This document shows, piece after piece, positions 29,122 to 40,970 of a DNA stretch of 64,000 nt; position 1 is the first letter of the stretch, and every line of letters starts with the position of its first letter. The notes beneath the pieces are model-generated. The model saw only the letters and a program-made list of their open reading frames with translations. It did not search any database and was not told the DNA's origin. Both the position numbers and the translations under genes were made by a program. Origin of the DNA: Mycobacterium noviomagense. Lineage in GTDB: Bacteria; Actinomycetota; Actinomycetes; Mycobacteriales; Mycobacteriaceae. Location: NCBI RefSeq assembly GCF_010731635.1, contig NZ_AP022583.1, positions 2,976,001-3,040,000 on the forward strand. The letters run 5' to 3'.

Positions 29122-29390
29122 CACCGGCCCTACCCGCCTCGCCGGCGAGCAACCGGGGCAGTCTGGCTCCATAGCCGGCCCTTCAACGCAAGGCCCGGGG
29201 TGCATCGGCACCAGCTGCCAGAAGGCCGCCATCCGAGGCGTCCGCGGACACGGTGCGCATAGCCGGTCCACGCAGCAGACCCGCTGTCGGTGTTCCAATT
29301 CGGGGAGGGCGTGGCCAGGTTCCGGTACTAGAGATCGGCAGGGAGTGCCATATTGCCCTGGCTGTCACTCCTCCCCATCACACTTCACGC

Positions 29391-30029
29391 ATGCTCGATC
29401 TTTTCCTCCCGTTGGAATGCGGCGGCTGCGGCGCGCCGTCGACGCGCTGGTGTGAAACATGCGCCAAGGAGCTGGAGGTAGCCCCGGATGCGCCGCACGT
29501 AGTGAGCCCGCGCGTCGACCCGCAGGTGCCCGTGTTCGCGCTCGGCCGCTATGCCGGTGCCCGCCGGCAGGCGATCGTGGCGATGAAGGAGCACGGTCGC
29601 ACCGACCTCATCAGACCCTGGGCGCACGCGCTCGCCGTTGGACTGCATCGACTGCTCACCTGGGGCATGGTCGACAGCCCATTGACGATCGTGCCCGCGC
29701 CGACGCGCAAGTCGGCAGCGCGTCGCCGCGGCGGTGACCCCGTCGCGCGCATGGCAGCCGCGGCAGTCGCCGGCCATCCCGACATCGCGGTGACGCAGGC
29801 ATTGCGGATGAAGGAGTTCGCCCGCGACTCCGCTGGCCTGGGCACCAGCGCACGTGAGCGCAATATCGCGGGCCGGGTGCTGCTGCGGCGTCACCGGCTG
29901 CCGACCCGTCACGAGGTCCTACTGGTCGACGACATCGTCACCACCGGCGCGACCGCCCGCGAGTCCGTCCGGGTCCTTCAAACCGCGGGCGTACGGGTCG
30001 CCGCGGTGCTCGCGATCGCCGCTGCCTGA
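29391..30029 (+). CDS. ComF-like phosphoribosyltransferase-fold protein
   Basis: The 212-aa protein opens with a small zinc-ribbon-like segment, CGGCGAPSTRWCETC (residues 10-24). A phosphoribosyltransferase fold follows with the PRPP loop VLLVDDIVTTGAT near the C-terminus. ATG 29391 gives MLDLFLPLECGGCG, the same start as Rv3242c (213 aa); longer in-frame starts upstream have no homology. The ComF family is tied to DNA uptake in naturally competent bacteria; its role in mycobacteria is not known. The 269 bp before it hold nothing recognisable. Confidence 0.85.
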   Translation: MLDLFLPLECGGCGAPSTRWCETCAKELEVAPDAPHVVSPRVDPQVPVFALGRYAGARRQAIVAMKEHGRTDLIRPWAHALAVGLHRLLTWGMVDSPLTIVPAPTRKSAARRRGGDPVARMAAAAVAGHPDIAVTQALRMKEFARDSAGLGTSARERNIAGRVLLRRHRLPTRHEVLLVDDIVTTGATARESVRVLQTAGVRVAAVLAIAAA

Positions 30030-30321
30030 TAACCCCGTGCTGGGGCGCCTGGGTCAATCGTGAACAACTTGCAACAGGTGGACGAAAGGACTGGCACTGG
30101 GACCTGAACACGGGCTACGGTCGGGTCAAGCATCCGTGAACACCTCACGGCGGCGCTCATCTAGAGAAGCAAGCGCCACGTCGCCGACAACGGTAGGAGG
30201 TGAGTCCTCGACACCCTTGCACCGGCGGGCGGCCTGCATAGAAATCCGTGAACCCCGTCGGCGCGCATCTGCAAGCCGGGCACGCGAACGCGTGCGACGC
30301 GAGAGAAACGAGTTGTCAAGA

Positions 30322-31056
30322 ATGTCAAGGCAAACCGTGGATTCCGGCCAGGCACTGGCCGACACAGACGAGCAGGCCGAACCGGCACCCCGAGCTGAGG
30401 TGGTCGTCAAGAGCCGCAACGTCGAGATCCCCGATCATTACCGCGTCTACGTCTCGCAGAAACTCGCCCGCCTCGAGCGGCTCGATCGTTCCATCTATCT
30501 TTTCGACGTCGAGCTCAAACATGCGCCCAACCGGCGTCAGCGCAAGTCGTGTCAACGGGTCGAAATCACCGCTCGCGGTCGGGGGCCGGTGAAGCGTGCC
30601 GAGGCCTGCGCTAACAGCTTCTACGCCGCCTTCGAGACGGCCGTCGACAAACTGGAGAACCGCCTGCGACGGGTCAAAGACCGCCGCAAAGTCCACTACG
30701 GCGACAAAACCCCGGTCGCGTTGTGTGATGTCGCCCCGGCGGCGCCCACCCTCGAAGCGGCGCCCGCCCTTAGAACGGCGCGCGCTCCCGAACCGGTGCT
30801 CACCGACGACGAAGCGGCGTTCAGCACCGAGGAAACGGCGTCGCACACACACGACGGCCCCGTCACCGACCACGAGCCCGGCCAGATCGTGCGGGTCAAG
30901 GAGCATCCCGCCAAACCCATGTCGGTCGACGACGCGCTGTATGAGATGGAGCTCGTCGGCCACGACTTCTTCTTGTTCCACGACAAGGAGACCGATAAGC
31001 CCTCAGTCGTCTACCGCCGGCGCGGCTACGACTACGGCCTGATCCGGCTGGCCTGA
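30322..31056 (+). CDS. hpf: Long ribosome hibernation promoting factor (HPF)
   Basis: The 244-aa protein binds the 30S decoding centre in stationary phase or hypoxia and drives ribosome stabilisation or dimerisation. The N-terminal S30AE domain spans about 25-125: [18 protein letters not shown] and [17 protein letters not shown] linker rich in Ala and Pro follows, then the C-terminal dimerisation domain with [25 protein letters not shown] 30322 is chosen because the frame upstream is Arg-rich and unlike the family. The 292-bp gap before it holds a GGTAGGAG followed by a 13-codon frame starting at GTG, too weak to call. Syntenic with Rv3241c. Confidence 0.9.
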   Translation: MSRQTVDSGQALADTDEQAEPAPRAEVVVKSRNVEIPDHYRVYVSQKLARLERLDRSIYLFDVELKHAPNRRQRKSCQRVEITARGRGPVKRAEACANSFYAAFETAVDKLENRLRRVKDRRKVHYGDKTPVALCDVAPAAPTLEAAPALRTARAPEPVLTDDEAAFSTEETASHTHDGPVTDHEPGQIVRVKEHPAKPMSVDDALYEMELVGHDFFLFHDKETDKPSVVYRRRGYDYGLIRLA

Positions 31057-31132
31057 GGATCGGGGACACCGCCACCTCGTCCCCTACCATGGAGGACGCC
31101 CGAAACTCCGCCTACCCACAGGGGACATAGCT

Positions 31133-33964
<2,832 letters not shown>

Positions 33965-34036
33965 CCGCCCTTTACGTCGAGGATTTGAGGCAAACGCCTC
34001 ATGTGCCCGCGCCGCGCGCGCTGCAGCATCGTGGGC

Positions 34037-34756
34037 ATGACTACGACCGTCAACATGACCGAGCCCGCGGAGTTCGCCCGCCACGCCGAGGACTATCCGA
34101 TACTGCCCGCGGCGACCTGCGAGCGGGTTTCCGGTTACGGAGTGATGGGCTTGGCCTTTCGTTCGGGGCACGTGCTCGGTTTGCGCCGATGGACCGCGTC
34201 GTCCGTGGGCCCGGGCTTCACGTCCATCTGGCATCGTGATCCGGCCGGCAGGTGGACGTTCTACGAGTCGGCGCCCTGCGACGTCGCGTGTAGCCGCTAC
34301 TTCGGTGCCGACGTGCAGCGCAACCGACTGGCATCGATCGGGCTGGATTGGGAAACGCCGCGGCGGTTGCGGATTCGTACCGTCGACGGCCCCGCGGTCG
34401 ACTGGACGATCCAGCTCGGCTCCACGCCGGTGACTCGCGCAATGAATCTGATTGGGTCCGCGACGCCCGACCGGTTGTGGCGTTCGCGTTCGTTCCTCTC
34501 ACTCATGGGCCATGTCGCGGGGCCAGTTCTCGGCGTCGGCAAGCTCAGGCTGAGCGGCCAGACGTCCAACGGCCAGCACTTCGATGCCAATCCGCTGCGG
34601 ATCTGGTGTGTCACCGAAAGCACCGCAGTCGTTGAAGGCGAGGACCTCGGCCCGGTCGGGCCACTCGCCGAGCAAGCGCACATGGCCGACTTCTATTTCC
34701 CCCAGCGGGGGGTCTTCGCGATGGGCCGCGTGTTCGTGGAGCCGACGGGAGGTTGA
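34037..34756 (+). CDS. Hypothetical protein, unrecognised
   Basis: The 239-aa protein matches no family I recognise. It has no signal peptide or membrane segment and is rich in Arg, Gly and Trp, with predicted beta strands such as WTFYESAPCDVACSRYFG and LRIRTVDGPAVDWTIQLG. The C-terminal YFPQRGVFAMGRVFVEP follows a tract reading GVGKLRLSGQTSNGQHFDA. The overall pattern is beta-rich, as in lipocalin- or carotenoid-hydratase-like barrels, but that is a guess. ATG 34037 is taken over an upstream ATG at 34001. It stands alone between secA1 and the convergent Rv3235-like gene. Confidence 0.65.
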   Translation: MTTTVNMTEPAEFARHAEDYPILPAATCERVSGYGVMGLAFRSGHVLGLRRWTASSVGPGFTSIWHRDPAGRWTFYESAPCDVACSRYFGADVQRNRLASIGLDWETPRRLRIRTVDGPAVDWTIQLGSTPVTRAMNLIGSATPDRLWRSRSFLSLMGHVAGPVLGVGKLRLSGQTSNGQHFDANPLRIWCVTESTAVVEGEDLGPVGPLAEQAHMADFYFPQRGVFAMGRVFVEPTGG

Positions 34757-34765
34757 GCGCGCCGG

Positions 34766-35269
34766 TCAACCGATGTGCAAGGCCACCACTTGCCAGCCGT
34801 TTCCCTCGGCCACTCGTTCGACGCGGCAGGCGATGGCATGTACCCGCCGGCCCCGACTGTAGGTGCCGAACACCTCGACCGCGTTCGCCGCGTCGTCCGG
34901 TCCGACGGCTTGTAGCCGGACCCGGCGCAGCACCGCTGCCCCGTGGCCCCGGGGCGAACCGGGGCTGAGCGCGAGCACCGACTCGACAAGTCCCGGTGTC
35001 AGCAGCGGTCGCAATTGGGCGACCGGCCGGCGCCGGTCGATGACTTCCAGTACACGGCGTAGCGCTGCATCGGCGAAATCCGCCGCCGCCCGCAGCGTCG
35101 GCGACATCGCCGCTGCCGGGTGGTGGCCGGCTGAGCGGCCTGATGCCCGCAGGCCGGGACGCCGCAGCGCCGCCGAGGAAACCGGCCTGCAGTGCTGCAC
35201 GTCGCGCGGCGGCGGCTCGTAGTCGACGACGGGCACGACGGCAGCGCAGCGGTCGAGATCAATGGTCAA
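34766..35269 (-). CDS. Rv3235-family protein (DUF6459-like)
   Basis: The 167-aa protein has an Arg/Pro/Ala-rich N-terminus and a conserved C-terminal half: LRRVLEVIDRRRPVAQLRPLLTPGL and a final AHAIACRVERV-like strand pair. Rv3235-family proteins are often found next to secA in actinobacteria. No function is known. It lies 9 bp from the convergent hypothetical gene and is divergent from tgs3. Mtb Rv3235 is longer (213 aa). Confidence 0.72.
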   Translation of the reverse strand: MTIDLDRCAAVVPVVDYEPPPRDVQHCRPVSSAALRRPGLRASGRSAGHHPAAAMSPTLRAAADFADAALRRVLEVIDRRRPVAQLRPLLTPGLVESVLALSPGSPRGHGAAVLRRVRLQAVGPDDAANAVEVFGTYSRGRRVHAIACRVERVAEGNGWQVVALHIG

Positions 35270-35335
35270 GAGTGCAGCCTCCAGCGGTCGGTCGAACAGG
35301 AGCAGGCCTGCTGGAGAGTGGCAGACGTTTGTGTT

Positions 35336-35379
35336 GCGGCGACCCGCTGCGCCTGGCTGCGCAACGCTTGCGATCGCCG
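35336..35379 (+). repeat. Single copy of the VNTR-family core
   Basis: GCGGCGACCCGCTGCGCCTGG followed by CAACGCTTGCGATCGCCG matches the core of the 56-bp repeat at 1365-1980 and, inverted, the 57-bp repeat at 58027-58190. It is a solitary copy in the 232-bp divergent region between the Rv3235-like gene and tgs3. Confidence 0.7.
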
Positions 35380-35381
35380 CG

Positions 35382-35397
35382 TGTGATGATCATCGCA
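35382..35397. promoter_or_regulatory. Candidate CRP-type binding site upstream of tgs3
   Basis: TGTGATGATCATCGCA matches the cyclic-AMP receptor consensus TGTGA-N6-TCACA at nine of ten defined positions, with a perfectly palindromic centre TGATCA. It lies 105 bp before the tgs3 GTG and 113 bp before the divergent start. It is a sequence match only. Confidence 0.4.
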
Positions 35398-35501
35398 CAA
35401 TCGGCGTTTCCGCGTACCCGCCCTGCACAGCCCCTGAGCTGCCGGTTACGGTGAGCGACGACCGGTAGGTGAAGTGCACGAAACATCAAGGGGGACGGGC
35501 T

Positions 35502-36908
35502 GTGCCGCGGTTGTCCACGTCGGACGCGTCCTTCTATCGGCTGGAGAACACCGCCACGCCGATGTATGTCGGCTCGCTGTCGATCCTGCGGCGCCCGCGC
35601 ACCGGGCTGAGCTACGAAACGCTGCTGGAAACCGTCGAGCAGCGGCTGGCGCAAATCCCGCGCTACCGGCAGAAAGTCCGCGAAGTCACGATGAACTTGG
35701 CCAGGCCGGTGTGGATCGACGACCGTGACTTCGACATCACCTACCACATCCGGCGCTCCGCGCTCCCCTCTCCGGGCAGCGACGAGCAGCTGCACGAGCT
35801 GATCGCCCGGCTGGCTGCCCGGCCGTTGGACAAGTCCCGCCCGCTGTGGGAGATGTACCTGGTCGAAGGGCTGGCCAAGAACCGCATCGCGCTCTACACG
35901 AAGTCGCACCAAGCACTGATCAACGGCATGAATGCCCTGGAGATCGGCCACGTCATCGCCGACCGGACGCGACGGCCGCCGACGTTCCCCGAGGACTTCT
36001 GGGTACCTGGCCGCGACCCTGGCACCACCCGTCTGCTCTTGGGCGCCATCGGCGACTGGGTGTCGCGGCCCGGGGCTCAGCTGCAGGCCGTCCGCTCCGG
36101 CCTTATCGAGGCGGTAACCAATTCGGGGCTGTTGATCGACGTGGGCCGGCGGCTGGTCAACGTCGTGCGCACGGTCGCGCGCGGCACGGCGCCCAGCAGC
36201 CCGCTCAATGCCCCGGTGTCGCGCAACCGGCGGTTCACGGTCGCTCGCGGGCGGCTCGAGGACTACCGCGCGATACGGGCACGCTATGACTGCGACGTCA
36301 ACGACGTGGTGCTGGCGGTCATCGCCGGCGCACTGCGGAACTGGCTGCTGTCGCGTGGTGAGGTGGTGGCCCCGCCCGCAGCTATCCGCGCGATGGCGCC
36401 GATGTCGGTCTACCCCGACGACGAGTTCGACGTCTCCAGCCCCGGCCAGGCGATCAGCCAGGTGACGCCGTTCCTGATCGACTTGCCGGTGGGGGAGGGC
36501 AACGCCGTGGTACGGCTGTCCCAGATCGCCCATGCCACCGAGTCGCACCCCACCGCGGCCAGCCTGGTCGACGCCCACAGCATTGTCACCCTGTCGGGTT
36601 TCGCGCCACCGACCTTGCACGCCATGGGGATTCGGGTGGCCACCAGCATGTCGGCGCGGTTGTTCAACCTGCTGATCACCAACGCGCCCGGCGCGCAGTC
36701 GCAGATGTATATCGCCGGGGCCAAACTGCTGGAGACCTACGCAGTTCCGCCGCTACTGAACAACCAGGTGCTGGCCATCGGTGTGACGTCCTACAACGGC
36801 ATGCTGTATTTCGGGATCAACGCCGACCGCGAGGCGATGAGCGACGTCGACGTGCTGCCGTCGCTGTTAGCTGAGTCGCTCGAAGAATTGCTGGAAGCCG
36901 CAAAGTAG
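35502..36908 (+). CDS. tgs3: Wax ester synthase/diacylglycerol acyltransferase, Tgs3-like
   Basis: The 468-aa protein is of the WS/DGAT family, which makes triacylglycerol or wax esters from acyl-CoA. The usual HHxxxDG catalytic motif reads HQALING at residues 136-142: the second His of the pair is Gln and the Asp is Asn. PLWEMYLVEGL precedes it, and the C-terminal region holds the family's NAPGA and YNGMLYFGINAD motifs. In H37Rv this locus is split into Rv3234c and Rv3233c; here it is one intact frame. GTG 35502 follows an AAGGGGGA. Activity is uncertain because of the Asp-to-Asn change. Confidence 0.85.
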   Translation: MPRLSTSDASFYRLENTATPMYVGSLSILRRPRTGLSYETLLETVEQRLAQIPRYRQKVREVTMNLARPVWIDDRDFDITYHIRRSALPSPGSDEQLHELIARLAARPLDKSRPLWEMYLVEGLAKNRIALYTKSHQALINGMNALEIGHVIADRTRRPPTFPEDFWVPGRDPGTTRLLLGAIGDWVSRPGAQLQAVRSGLIEAVTNSGLLIDVGRRLVNVVRTVARGTAPSSPLNAPVSRNRRFTVARGRLEDYRAIRARYDCDVNDVVLAVIAGALRNWLLSRGEVVAPPAAIRAMAPMSVYPDDEFDVSSPGQAISQVTPFLIDLPVGEGNAVVRLSQIAHATESHPTAASLVDAHSIVTLSGFAPPTLHAMGIRVATSMSARLFNLLITNAPGAQSQMYIAGAKLLETYAVPPLLNNQVLAIGVTSYNGMLYFGINADREAMSDVDVLPSLLAESLEELLEAAK

Positions 36909-36936
36909 TCGACGCACGCACCTACCATTTGCTGGT

Positions 36937-37782
36937 GTGAGCAAGAATTCCGCCAAGGCGAAGGCGAAGCCCAAGGCGGCGAAAATTCCCGACGACCTCT
37001 ACGAGGCCGAATTGTTCCGGTTGCAAACGGAATTCGTGGAATTGCAGGAGTGGGTACGCGATTCCGGCGCCCGTATCGCAGTGATCTTCGAAGGCCGCGA
37101 CGGAGCCGGCAAGGGCGGCACGATCAAGCGGATCACCGAATACCTCAATCCCCGGGTTGCGCGCATCGCCGCATTGCCCGCTCCTAGCGATCGCGAACGC
37201 GGCCAGTGGTATTACCAGCGCTACATCGCGCAGCTGCCCGCCAAAGGTGAGATCGTGCTTTTCGACCGGTCCTGGTACAACCGCGCCGGCGTTGAGAAAG
37301 TCATGGGTTTCTGTACGCCGCAAGAGCATGCCCTGTTTTTGCGCCAGACACCGATTTTCGAGCAGATGCTGATCGAAGACGGGATCTTGCTGCGCAAGTA
37401 CTGGTTTTCGGTGTCCGAAGACGAGCAGTTGCGCCGGTTCAAGGCGCGGCTGAACGACCCGGTGCGGCAATGGAAGCTCAGCCCGATGGACCTGGAATCG
37501 CTGTACCGATGGGAAGACTATTCGCGCGCCAAAGACGAAATGATGGTGCACACCGACACTCCGCTCAGCCCTTGGTATGTCGTGGAATCCGATATCAAGA
37601 GGCACGCGCGGCTCAACATGATGGCGCATCTGCTGTCCACGATCGACTACCAGGAAGTCGAAAAGCCGAAAGTGAAGCTGCCCGCCCGCCCGGTGCTCAG
37701 TGGCAACTATCAGCGTCCGCCGCGCGAATTGTCGAGGTATGTCGACGATCACGTCGCAACGTTGCTGGCCGAGCGCGGGTAG
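36937..37782 (+). CDS. ppk2: Polyphosphate kinase 2
   Basis: PPK2 uses polyphosphate to phosphorylate nucleotides or makes polyphosphate from GTP. The 281 aa have a Lys/Ala-rich N-terminus, Walker A GRDGAGKG at 53-60, the Walker B region FDRSWYNRAGVE (Asp110) and a lid SPMDLESLYRWEDYSRAKDEM. GTG 36937 matches the start of Rv3232c (once annotated pvdS). It is probably cotranscribed with tgs3, 28 bp upstream, and with the small gene downstream. Confidence 0.94.
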   Translation: MSKNSAKAKAKPKAAKIPDDLYEAELFRLQTEFVELQEWVRDSGARIAVIFEGRDGAGKGGTIKRITEYLNPRVARIAALPAPSDRERGQWYYQRYIAQLPAKGEIVLFDRSWYNRAGVEKVMGFCTPQEHALFLRQTPIFEQMLIEDGILLRKYWFSVSEDEQLRRFKARLNDPVRQWKLSPMDLESLYRWEDYSRAKDEMMVHTDTPLSPWYVVESDIKRHARLNMMAHLLSTIDYQEVEKPKVKLPARPVLSGNYQRPPRELSRYVDDHVATLLAERG

Positions 37783-37799
37783 GCCGTTACAGTCAGCTG

Positions 37800-38306
37800 A
37801 TGCGGGTCTACGTCCCGGCGACGCTGGCGATGCTGCAGCGGTTGGTCGCCGACGGTTCACTGCGGCCCGTCAACGGTACCGCATTCGCGGTCACACCGGC
37901 GCTGCGCGAGTCCTATGCCGAGGGTGACGACGACGAACTCGGCGAGGTCGCGCTGCGCGAGGCCGCACTGGCTTCGCTGCGGCTGCTGGCCACCGGCTCC
38001 GAGGACTCCGACGACGAGTTGCCACCTCGGCGCGCGGTACTGGTCGCCGATGTCGACGATGCGACGCTTCGCCCGGATCTCGACCACGCGGTGGTACGGC
38101 TGGGTGGACCGGTTGCCATCGATGACGTCGTCGCCGTTTTTGTCGACAATGCGGCGGCGGAAGCCGCTGTGAGAGCGGCGATCGCGGTCATCGACGCCGC
38201 CGACTTGGGCGACGAGGATGCCGAACTGCTGGTCGGCGACGCCCAGGACCACGATCTGGCCTGGTACGCCGCTCAGGAGCTGCCGTTCCTGCTGGAGCTG
38301 CTGTAG
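37800..38306 (+). CDS. Conserved hypothetical protein (Rv3231c-like)
   Basis: The 168-aa acidic protein begins MRVYVPATLAMLQRLVADG and contains repeated Asp/Glu tracts, VVRLGGPVAIDDVVAVFVDN and a C-terminal HDLAWYAAQELPFLLELL. It resembles the actinobacterial DUF6912 family (from memory, moderate certainty). No catalytic motif is seen. ATG 37800 lies 17 bp after ppk2. It may be translated in the same transcript. Confidence 0.75.
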   Translation: MRVYVPATLAMLQRLVADGSLRPVNGTAFAVTPALRESYAEGDDDELGEVALREAALASLRLLATGSEDSDDELPPRRAVLVADVDDATLRPDLDHAVVRLGGPVAIDDVVAVFVDNAAAEAAVRAAIAVIDAADLGDEDAELLVGDAQDHDLAWYAAQELPFLLELL

Positions 38307-38323
38307 CCAAGCTGGATACGGAG

Positions 38324-38348
38324 CCGTAGGTTACGGTACCGTAGGTTA
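38324..38348. promoter_or_regulatory. Palindromic operator before the desaturase reductase gene
   Basis: Two direct CCGTAGGTTA copies (38324-38333, 38339-38348) flank TACGGTACCGTA, a perfect 12-bp palindrome (38332-38343). The element contains one TTACG-N4-CGTAGG unit (38331-38345) that recurs twice before desA3. It ends 47 bp before the Rv3230c-like ATG. Confidence 0.65.
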
Positions 38349-38395
38349 ATCGGGTGGGCGGAAGCCGCATGCCGCACAGTCAGCAGGAGCTTCCT

Positions 38396-39541
38396 ATGGA
38401 ACCAACGAAGAAGAAGATCGCGAAAATCACCGCCGACGTCGTCGACACTGAACAGCCGAGCGTCGTCGGCGCGGACAAACATCCGGGCTGGAACATGCTG
38501 CGCCGGATCGCCACCAGGATCACCACGCCACTGTTGCCCGACGACTATCTGCACCTGGCCAACCCGCTGTGGTCGGCCCGCGAACTGCGGGGTCGGGTCG
38601 TCGAGGTCCGCCGCGAGACGCGCGACTCGGCCACCCTGGTCATCAAACCCGGCTGGGGCTTCAGCTTCGACTACCAGCCCGGTCAGTACATCGGCATCGG
38701 GTTGCTGGTGGACGGGCGTTGGCGGTGGCGGTCGTATTCGCTGACGTCAAGCCCGGTGACGGCGTCGCGCACGGTGACGATCACCGTCAAGGCCATGCCG
38801 GAAGGCTTTCTGTCCACCCACCTCGTTGAGGGTGTCGCGGCCGGGACGATCGTCCGGCTTGCCGAGCCGCAGGGGAATTTTGTACTGCCCAACCCGGCGC
38901 CGCCGGCCATCCTGTTTCTGACCGCGGGAAGCGGCATCACGCCGGTCATGTCGATGCTGCGGACGCTGGTGCGCCGTGACCAGATCACCGACATCGTGCA
39001 CCTGCATTCGGCGCCGACCGAATCCGACGTGATGTTTGCCGCCGAACTCGCCGAGCTGCAACGCGAACACGAGGGCTACCAGCTGCGGCTGCGCACGACT
39101 CGCACCCAAGGCCGGCTCGACCTCGCGCATCTCGATGAAGAAGTGGCCGACTGGCGGAACCGGCAGACCTGGGCGTGCGGCCCTGAAGGCATGCTGAACC
39201 AGGCGGAGAAGGTCTGGTCGTCGGCGGGTATGGCCGAGCGGCTGCACTTGGAGCGGTTCGCGGTGTCCCGGGCAGCGCCCGCCGGCGCGGGCGGGACAGT
39301 CACCTTCGCCCGTAGTGGTCGCACCGTTGTGGCGGATGCGGCGACGTCGTTGATGGACGCCGGCGAGCGGGCGGGTGTGCAGATGCCGTTCGGCTGCCGG
39401 ATGGGCATCTGCCGATCGTGCGTGATCCCGCTGGCCGACGGCCACGTCCGCGACCTGAGGACCGGGGTGGAACACGAACCCGGCACGCGGGTTCAGACCT
39501 GTGTTTCGGCCGCGTCCGGTGACTGCGTCCTCGATATTTAA
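38396..39541 (+). CDS. NAD(P)H oxidoreductase with FAD and 2Fe-2S domains, DesA3 partner
   Basis: The 381-aa protein is syntenic with Rv3230c, shown in Mtb to pass electrons from NADPH to the desaturase DesA3. FAD domain: [12 protein letters not shown](P) domain: [13 protein letters not shown]. The C-terminal plant-type ferredoxin domain has CRMGICRSC and a fourth Cys in [10 protein letters not shown] 38396 has AGGAG 9 bases upstream and matches the Mtb start; an in-frame GTG at 38354 would lie in the operator region. It acts at the membrane with the product of the next gene. Confidence 0.93.
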   Translation: MEPTKKKIAKITADVVDTEQPSVVGADKHPGWNMLRRIATRITTPLLPDDYLHLANPLWSARELRGRVVEVRRETRDSATLVIKPGWGFSFDYQPGQYIGIGLLVDGRWRWRSYSLTSSPVTASRTVTITVKAMPEGFLSTHLVEGVAAGTIVRLAEPQGNFVLPNPAPPAILFLTAGSGITPVMSMLRTLVRRDQITDIVHLHSAPTESDVMFAAELAELQREHEGYQLRLRTTRTQGRLDLAHLDEEVADWRNRQTWACGPEGMLNQAEKVWSSAGMAERLHLERFAVSRAAPAGAGGTVTFARSGRTVVADAATSLMDAGERAGVQMPFGCRMGICRSCVIPLADGHVRDLRTGVEHEPGTRVQTCVSAASGDCVLDI

Positions 39542-39570
39542 GCGATTCTTAGCCGCTACCCGGTGGTAAC

Positions 39571-39601
39571 TTACGGTTTCGTAGGTTACGATAGCGTAGG
39601 T
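39571..39601. promoter_or_regulatory. Tandem operator before desA3
   Basis: Two adjacent units, TTACGGTTTCGTAGG (39571-39585) and TTACGATAGCGTAGG (39586-39600), share TTACG-N4-CGTAGG with the site before the Rv3230c-like gene. Their position, 32 bp before the ATG, would overlap the promoter or leader. They suggest one regulator for both genes, probably TetR type; none is encoded next to them. Confidence 0.68.
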
Positions 39602-39632
39602 CAGCGAGTCCACGACTGCAGGAAGGCAATGT

Positions 39633-40916
39633 ATGGCCGTCACTGACATCGAGGTATTCGCCCATCTCACGGATGCCGACATCGAGAACTTGGCCGTCGA
39701 ACTGGACGCAATCCGCCAGGACATCGAAGATTCCCGCGGCGAGCGGGACGCCCGCTACATCCGCCGCACCATCGCAGCGCAGCGCGCACTCGAAGTGGCC
39801 GGTCGCCTGTTGCTGGCCGCCAGCTCACGACGCACGGCATGGTGGGCAGGCGCAGTAACGCTGGGTGTGGCCAAGATCGTCGAGAACATGGAGATCGGCC
39901 ACAACGTCATGCACGGCCAGTGGGATTGGATGAACGACCCCGAGATCCACTCGACAACCTGGGAGTGGGACAACCTCGGGGCCTCCAAGCACTGGCGGTA
40001 CAACCACAACTTCGTGCACCACAAGTACGCCAACATCCTCGGCATGGACGACGACGTCGGCTACGGTCTGCTGCGCGTCACCCGCGACCAGCGCTGGAAG
40101 CGCCACAACCTGTTCAACCTGGTATTCAACACGATGCTCGCGGTCGCGTTCGAATGGGGCGTCGGCTTGCAGCACGTGGAGCTCGGCAAGATCTTCAAAG
40201 GCCGGGCGGCCCCGGAGGAGACCCGGGCTCGGATCCATGAGTTCGGGCGCAAGGCCGGTCGGCAGCTCGTCAAGGACTATGTCGCATTCCCGGCGCTGAC
40301 CTCCCTGTCGCCGGAAGCGACGTACATGTCCACGCTGAAGGCCAACCTGGCGGCCAACGTGATCCGTAACCTGTGGTCCAATGCGGTGATCTTCTGCGGG
40401 CATTTCCCCGACGGAGCCGAGAAGTTCACCAAGACCGACATGGCCGGCGAGTCCAAAGGGCAGTGGTACCTGCGGCAGATGCTGGGCAGTGCCAACTTCA
40501 ACGCCGGGCCGGTGATGCGGTTCATGAGCGGCAACCTGTGCCACCAGATCGAACACCACCTGTATCCCGACCTGCCGAGCAACCGGCTCGCCGAGATATC
40601 CGTGCGGGTGCGTGAGGTCTGCGACAAGTACGACCTGCCGTACACGACCGGCCCGTTCCTGCTGCAGTACGCGAAGACGTGGCGGACCATCGCCAAGCTG
40701 TCGCTGCCGAACAAATATCTGCGCGACACCGCCGACAACGCTCCGGAGACTCGCAGCGAGCGGATGTTCGCCGAGCTCGAGGGCTTCGGCGGCACCGATC
40801 CGGCCACCGGTCGCCGTCGCGGGCTGAAGACCGCGATCGCCACCGTCCGGGGCTGGCGACGGAGCAAGCGTGCCAAGGCACTCGCCGCCCAACTCGGCGA
40901 CGACCTGGCCGCCTGA
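39633..40916 (+). CDS. desA3: Stearoyl-CoA delta-9 desaturase DesA3
   Basis: A membrane di-iron desaturase that converts stearoyl-CoA to oleoyl-CoA for membrane lipids and triacylglycerol. The 427 aa (same as Mtb Rv3229c) carry the three histidine boxes HNVMH (90-94), HNFVHH (125-130) and HQIEHH (304-309). Start ATG 39633 follows GCAGGAAGG. Electrons come from the product of the gene directly upstream. The adjacent operators point to shared control. Confidence 0.96.
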   Translation: MAVTDIEVFAHLTDADIENLAVELDAIRQDIEDSRGERDARYIRRTIAAQRALEVAGRLLLAASSRRTAWWAGAVTLGVAKIVENMEIGHNVMHGQWDWMNDPEIHSTTWEWDNLGASKHWRYNHNFVHHKYANILGMDDDVGYGLLRVTRDQRWKRHNLFNLVFNTMLAVAFEWGVGLQHVELGKIFKGRAAPEETRARIHEFGRKAGRQLVKDYVAFPALTSLSPEATYMSTLKANLAANVIRNLWSNAVIFCGHFPDGAEKFTKTDMAGESKGQWYLRQMLGSANFNAGPVMRFMSGNLCHQIEHHLYPDLPSNRLAEISVRVREVCDKYDLPYTTGPFLLQYAKTWRTIAKLSLPNKYLRDTADNAPETRSERMFAELEGFGGTDPATGRRRGLKTAIATVRGWRRSKRAKALAAQLGDDLAA

Positions 40917-40922
40917 GTGCTC

Positions 40923-40967
40923 GTCTGAGTGCCGCGCGTCAACTGAGCCGACGACGGGCACTCAGAC
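40923..40967. other. Inverted repeat just before the PfkB kinase start
   Basis: GTCTGAGTGCC (40923-40933) pairs with GGCACTCAGAC (40957-40967), an 11-bp perfect stem that can extend inward through CGTC/GACG. It ends 3 bases before the ATG at 40971, so in RNA it would cover the ribosome-binding site. It may instead end desA3 transcription. Confidence 0.5.
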
Positions 40968-40970
40968 ACC

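Noticed and set aside
29253..29390. Longer start for the ComF-like gene
   Set aside because: No homology upstream of MLDLFLPLECGGCG, where the Mtb protein starts.
25236..29390. Prophage or insertion sequence carrying the toxin operon
   Set aside because: No integrase, transposase, terminal inverted repeats or tRNA attachment site is seen at either edge.
30136..30321. Longer start for the hibernation factor
   Set aside because: The extra residues are Arg-rich and unlike the family; the S30AE domain is complete from 30322.
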